This document shows, piece by piece, positions 6,313 through 9,639 of a stretch of DNA of 9,639 bases. The stretch covers positions 1 to 9,639 of the forward strand of contig WFSM01000079.1 of assembly GCA_015485945.1 (NCBI GenBank), given 5' to 3'. The notes under the pieces were generated by a model. It saw nothing but the letters and a program-made list of their open reading frames with translations, was not told the DNA's origin and did not search any database. Position 1 is the first letter of the stretch; each line of letters starts with the position of its first letter. The position numbers and the translations under genes were made by a program. Origin of the DNA: Candidatus Bipolaricaulota bacterium. GTDB lineage: Bacteria; Bipolaricaulota; Bipolaricaulia; UBA7950; UBA9294.

Positions 6313-7440
6313 ATGCACGTATTGGTCGCTGGCGGAGGAACGGGTGGACATTTCTATCCGGCGCTGGCGGTGATGGAGGAGCTGGCTAATCGAGATCCAC
6401 ACATAAAACTGGGATATGTCGGAACCAACCGAGGAATTGAAGCACGCATCCTTCCGTCCTACCCGTGGATCCGATTTTACCCGATCCACGTGCGTGGGCT
6501 GGCACGAGGACGTCGTCTCCAAGCCGCATATGCACTGTTACTGCTGGTAATCGCATTCATCGAAACATTGGTCGTATTCATCCGGTTTCGTCCCCGCCTT
6601 GTAATCGGAATGGGTGGATACGCGTCGTTCCCGTCCGTATTTCTGGGAGCGATTCTCGGGAAGCTGCTCCCGATCCGCACTGTGATCCACGAGCAGAACC
6701 TCGTTGCTGGCCTTACAAACCGAATACTGGCACGGGTGGTGGACAAGGTCCTTGTTTCCTATCCACAAACGCGGCGGGAATTTCGCCGTGCGCGTCAAGT
6801 GATCGTAACCGGTAATCCGATTCGCGCGGAATTTCTGGATGCACAGCGATCCCCGGAGGCGTACCGCCAGTTCGGGCTTGATCCGAACCGCAAGACCGTG
6901 CTCGTGTTTGGAGGTTCGCGTGGCTCATCGGCGCTGATCACTGCCCTAATTAACGCCAGCGATAAACTAGCACAGGATAATCACGTACAGGTGCTGCTTG
7001 TCACTGGAGACGCGGGAGACGAAAATGCAATTCAGTCGGCATTCATGGCCGCGGGGGTGAAAAACGTGCACGTACGGCGCTATATCGAACGCATGGGCGA
7101 GGCGTTCGCGATCGCCGATCTGATCGTATCCCGCGCCGGAGCGACCACCCTTGCCGAGATCACGTCGTGCGGCAAGCCGGCGCTTATCGTGCCATGGGAA
7201 GGGGCAGCGGACAATCATCAGCGCAAAAACGCGGCCTACTTGCAACAAGCACAGGCATGCGTAGTGGCGGCGGAACAGGAAGTAATCGGAGCAGGGCTCG
7301 CAAAGTTAATCGAAGAAATGGTGGGGGATGAGCAGCGCCTGTCGCGGTTGGCGCACAACGCCGCCCGGTTCGGACGGCGGCACGCAGTGAGTCTCATCCT
7401 GGGAGAGTTGGAGCCGTTGGCACGGGAGGCGCGGTTATGA
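6313..7440 (+). CDS. murG: UDP-GlcNAc:lipid I N-acetylglucosaminyltransferase MurG
   Basis: MurG transfers GlcNAc from UDP-GlcNAc to lipid I, making lipid II on the cytoplasmic face of the inner membrane. The GT-B fold enzyme (GT28 family) is 375 residues, slightly above the usual 355-365. The N-terminal acceptor domain begins with the G-loop G-G-G-T-G-G-H (7-13), whose His is conserved, then has G-M-G-G-Y-A-S-F-P (99-107), H-E-Q-N (126-129) and T-G-N-P-I-R (166-171). A hydrophobic stretch at about 74-92 fits the membrane-docking patch. The C-terminal donor domain has the loop G-G-S-R-G-S (200-205), where most homologues read GGSQGA. It then has S-R-A-G-A-T-T-L-A-E-I (273-283) and D-N-H-Q-R-K-N-A (300-307), which bind UDP-GlcNAc. 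It starts 1 nt after ftsW and its TGA overlaps the ATG of murC (ATGA), so the genes are co-translated. Confidence 0.96.
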   Translation: MHVLVAGGGTGGHFYPALAVMEELANRDPHIKLGYVGTNRGIEARILPSYPWIRFYPIHVRGLARGRRLQAAYALLLLVIAFIETLVVFIRFRPRLVIGMGGYASFPSVFLGAILGKLLPIRTVIHEQNLVAGLTNRILARVVDKVLVSYPQTRREFRRARQVIVTGNPIRAEFLDAQRSPEAYRQFGLDPNRKTVLVFGGSRGSSALITALINASDKLAQDNHVQVLLVTGDAGDENAIQSAFMAAGVKNVHVRRYIERMGEAFAIADLIVSRAGATTLAEITSCGKPALIVPWEGAADNHQRKNAAYLQQAQACVVAAEQEVIGAGLAKLIEEMVGDEQRLSRLAHNAARFGRRHAVSLILGELEPLAREARL

Positions 7441-8819
7441 TCGAAGGCGGGAAGAGATACCATTTTATCGGAATCGGCGGCGCCGGGATGAGCGGATTGG
7501 CAGCGGTGATGCTGGCCGGTGGCGCGCGCGTCTCCGGTTCAGACCTGCACGACAACGAGCAAACACGGCGCCTCCGCCGCGCCGGGGCAACGATCTACTT
7601 GGGACATGACGCTCGTCATGTTGCCGATTCCGGAATCGCGGGCGTGATCATATCATCGGCTATCGGTGACGACAATGTAGAGGTGCAGGCGGCACGAGCC
7701 CGCAACCTCCCGGTGATCCGCCGGTTGCACGCCCTCGCACACCTCCTGCACGGATACCGCGGGATCGGGGTGACGGGAACACACGGGAAAACGACGACTA
7801 CAGCGATGATCGCCACTGTGCTTCAGGCGGCGGGAATGGATCCAAGCTACCTCGTGGGTGCGTACTGTCCGGGACTGGGCGGCAACTCCCGATTGGGGCG
7901 GGGAGAGCATTTCATTACCGAGGTCGACGAGAGCGACGGTTTGTTCCTGGCGCTAAGTCCGGCAATCGGAGTGTTGAACAACATCGGCCGCGATCACCTC
8001 ACCACCTACCGCACGTTCGCGGCGATCAAGGAAAGCTTCGCCCGCTACATCCGCAAATCGGAGCAAGCGGTTCTGGAAATTGATGATCCGCACGTGCACC
8101 AGTTGGCGCGGGACAACCCGGATGCCCTCACCGTAGGAATCCATCCCGATGCGGACTTGCGCGCCGCCCGAATCGTGCATCACCGTTTCCACACCAAGTT
8201 CGACATCCTCTTGCACGGAGAATGGATTACCTCCGTTCGTCTGCCCGCCCCCGGCGACCACAACGTGCGCAACGCCTTATGTGCCCTCGGAGCGGCATAC
8301 CTCGCTGGCGTACCCCTGACCACGGCTGCGGCCGCTCTCGCCAGGTTCCAGCTTCCGCAGCGGCGGTTTCAACTGCTGGATGAGAACGGTGTCACCGTCG
8401 TGGATGACTACGCCCACCTGCCCGAGGAAATTGAAGCAACTCTGGGCGCCATCCGTGATGGATGGGAGCAACGCCGAGTGGTGGCGATATTTCAGCCGCA
8501 TCGCTACACGCGGACACAGACGATTGGCCCGGAGTTCGGAGCGGCGTTCCGCCAAGCGGACACAGTGATAATCACCTCCATCTACCCCGCCAATGAGCAT
8601 CCCATCCCCGGCGTATCAAGCCGAGCGATCGTGGACGCCGTCGCCCGCGAGACCGATGCTGATCTCTACTTCATCCGAACCAAGGAGGAAGTCCTCGAAT
8701 TTCTTCAGCGCTATATCGCCCCGCGCGATTTCATCATCAGCTTCGGCGCGGGTGACATCTGGACCGTTACCGAGGAGCTATCATGTTTCCTGAAAGAAGG
8801 GCGGTTCTGTCCCGTGTAG
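7437..8819 (+). CDS. murC: UDP-N-acetylmuramate--L-alanine ligase MurC
   Basis: MurC adds the first peptide residue, L-Ala, to UDP-MurNAc with ATP in the cytosol. The 460-residue length is normal. Domain 1 has G-I-G-G-A-G-M-S-G-L-A (12-22) and S-G-S-D (33-36). Domain 2 has the P-loop G-T-H-G-K-T-T-T-T (114-122), E-V-D-E-S-D-G (162-168) and the N-N-I-G-R-D-H-L region (181-188). Domain 3 has H-N-V-R-N-A-L (275-281), R-R-F-Q (309-312), D-D-Y-A-H-L-P-E-E-I (323-332), Q-P-H-R-Y-T-R-T (353-360) and G-A-G-D-I (437-441). Two spots differ from the usual pattern: the second His of DDYxHHP is Leu (position 328), and the Asp that generally follows DHL is Thr (189). The P-loop GTHGKT and QPHRYTR separate it from MurD/E/F, and length and gene order argue against Mpl. 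The ATG overlaps the murG stop by 4 nt and GGGAGG sits 7 nt upstream. Confidence 0.95.
   Translation: MIEGGKRYHFIGIGGAGMSGLAAVMLAGGARVSGSDLHDNEQTRRLRRAGATIYLGHDARHVADSGIAGVIISSAIGDDNVEVQAARARNLPVIRRLHALAHLLHGYRGIGVTGTHGKTTTTAMIATVLQAAGMDPSYLVGAYCPGLGGNSRLGRGEHFITEVDESDGLFLALSPAIGVLNNIGRDHLTTYRTFAAIKESFARYIRKSEQAVLEIDDPHVHQLARDNPDALTVGIHPDADLRAARIVHHRFHTKFDILLHGEWITSVRLPAPGDHNVRNALCALGAAYLAGVPLTTAAAALARFQLPQRRFQLLDENGVTVVDDYAHLPEEIEATLGAIRDGWEQRRVVAIFQPHRYTRTQTIGPEFGAAFRQADTVIITSIYPANEHPIPGVSSRAIVDAVARETDADLYFIRTKEEVLEFLQRYIAPRDFIISFGAGDIWTVTEELSCFLKEGRFCPV
8772..8777 (+). promoter_or_regulatory. Shine-Dalgarno site deciding the murB start inside murC
   Basis: GAGGAG within the murC 3' end lies 5 nt before the ATG at 8783. 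It supports a murB start 37 nt inside murC rather than a later, poorly served codon. Confidence 0.6.
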
Positions 8820-9639
8820 CCGCCTCCCAACTTCAGCGCGAGCTTGAACGGTGCGGTGTGGTGCGGCGAAACGAGCCGTTGGCCCGTCACACCACGTTCA
8901 AAGTGGGCGGGATTGCCGCATACTATGTCTTGCCGGAGTCGCCCGGGGCTCTCAGCCGGGCGATTGCGGTGTGCCGTGCGCACTCCGTTCCCCACATCAT
9001 CATCGGTGCGGGATCGAACATCCTGTTCCCGGACAGCGGCTACTCCGGAGTGGTGATCACGACCGCCCGACTTAATACGGTGGCGATCGTGCCACCGTAC
9101 GTGAACGCGGGCGCTGGTGTTCCGCTCGCCGTACTTCTCGAACGATTGCACTCCGCCGGGTTCCATGCCCTCGATTTTCTTGCCGGGATTCCCGGAACGG
9201 TGGGCGGCGCGATCGCGATGAACGCCGGAATCCCCGCGCGCACGATTGCCGCCGCCGTCACGTGGGTTCAGGCAATAGAAAACACAAAGATCGTCTGGTT
9301 CGATCGCTCAACGGCGCGGTTCACCTATCGCGGCAGTTTGTTCCGGACCGCACGCCTTCCGATCGTTTCCGCCCGGCTGCGGGTGGACGGTCCCCGTTAT
9401 GACGCGGCTGCTCTCATCGCCCGGCGAGCGGCCACACAACCCGTCTCCTTCCCCAGCGCCGGATGCGTATTTAAGAACCTGCCCACCACCGCCGCGGGAA
9501 AGCTAATCGACGACGCTGGTTTGAAGGGATTGCGCGTTGGAATGGCCATGGTATCTGAAAAACATGCCAATTTCATCCTTAACCTCGGCGGTGCCCGGAG
9601 CGCTGATATCCGCAAAATAATTGACATTGTGCGCGAAAA
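8783..9639 (+). CDS. murB: UDP-N-acetylenolpyruvoylglucosamine reductase MurB, 3'-truncated
   Basis: MurB is the FAD enzyme that reduces UDP-GlcNAc-enolpyruvate to UDP-MurNAc with NADPH. The frame is open to the window end (285 codons plus 2 nt), so the last roughly 15-20 residues are missing, including the C-terminal catalytic Glu. Visible marks are N-E-P-L-A-R-H-T-T-F-K-V-G-G (30-43), the FAD-binding G-A-G-S-N (75-79), A-G-I-P-G-T-V-G-G-A (134-143), T-Y-R-G-S-L-F (181-187), Q-P...S-A-G-C-V-F-K-N (219-232), A-G-K-L-I-D-x-A-G-L-K-G (238-249) and S-E-K-H-A-N-F (258-264). The proton-donor Ser of the E. coli enzyme (GSVFKNP) is Cys228 here, a substitution known in other MurBs. NAGAYG is replaced by N-A-G-I-P-A. 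The compact segment after TYR suggests the short class without the E. coli-type extra loop. The 5' end overlaps murC by 37 nt. Confidence 0.93.
   Translation, partial: MFPERRAVLSRVAASQLQRELERCGVVRRNEPLARHTTFKVGGIAAYYVLPESPGALSRAIAVCRAHSVPHIIIGAGSNILFPDSGYSGVVITTARLNTVAIVPPYVNAGAGVPLAVLLERLHSAGFHALDFLAGIPGTVGGAIAMNAGIPARTIAAAVTWVQAIENTKIVWFDRSTARFTYRGSLFRTARLPIVSARLRVDGPRYDAAALIARRAATQPVSFPSAGCVFKNLPTTAAGKLIDDAGLKGLRVGMAMVSEKHANFILNLGGARSADIRKIIDIVRE

Noticed and set aside
8844..9261. Small open frames on both strands over the window's end
   Set aside because: All sit within the continuous murB frame from 8783, which shows conserved FAD-binding motifs throughout.

Overview
This window reads as chromosomal housekeeping DNA of a diderm (outer-membrane) bacterium. 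It is about 55-60% GC by eye, and every convincing gene lies on the + strand. It joins two conserved neighbourhoods: an outer-membrane assembly block (bamA-skp/ompH-fabZ) and part of the division and cell wall (dcw) cluster (murD-ftsW-murG-murC-murB). A folate/formimino-transfer gene, ftcD, sits between them. I see no insertion sequences, phage genes, CRISPR arrays, tRNA or rRNA.

Layout: 1-1590 is the 3' part of a BamA/Omp85 gene whose start lies upstream of the window. 1650-2402 is a membrane-anchored, elongated Skp/OmpH-like protein. 2415-2870 is fabZ, 2860-3774 ftcD and 3761-5065 murD, with overlapping ends. A 166-bp gap (5066-5231) holds nested inverted repeats but no clear promoter. Then follow ftsW (5232-6311), murG (6313-7440), murC (7437-8819) and murB (8783 to the window end, incomplete). 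No gene-free stretch exceeds 300 bases.

How the genes work together: BamA and the Skp-like protein insert and chaperone outer-membrane beta-barrels. FabZ supplies acyl chains for membrane lipid. MurB and MurC act early in peptidoglycan precursor synthesis (UDP-MurNAc formation, then L-Ala addition) and MurD adds D-Glu. MurG makes lipid II, and FtsW polymerises it at the septum. The tight spacing (overlaps of 11, 14, 4 and 37 nt, and a 1-nt gap) implies two translationally coupled transcription units, or one long one.

Organism: in Proteobacteria the order is bamA-skp-lpxD-fabZ-lpxA-lpxB. Here skp runs directly into fabZ and fabZ into ftcD, with no lpx gene. This is compatible with an LPS-less diderm such as Thermotogota, Deinococcota or Bipolaricaulota. 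That placement is inference and I cannot narrow it without a search.

I did not find a new multi-gene system. The points worth a second look are residue-level departures in FabZ, MurC, MurD and MurB, the elongated Skp, the position of ftcD, and the symmetric intergenic region before ftsW.
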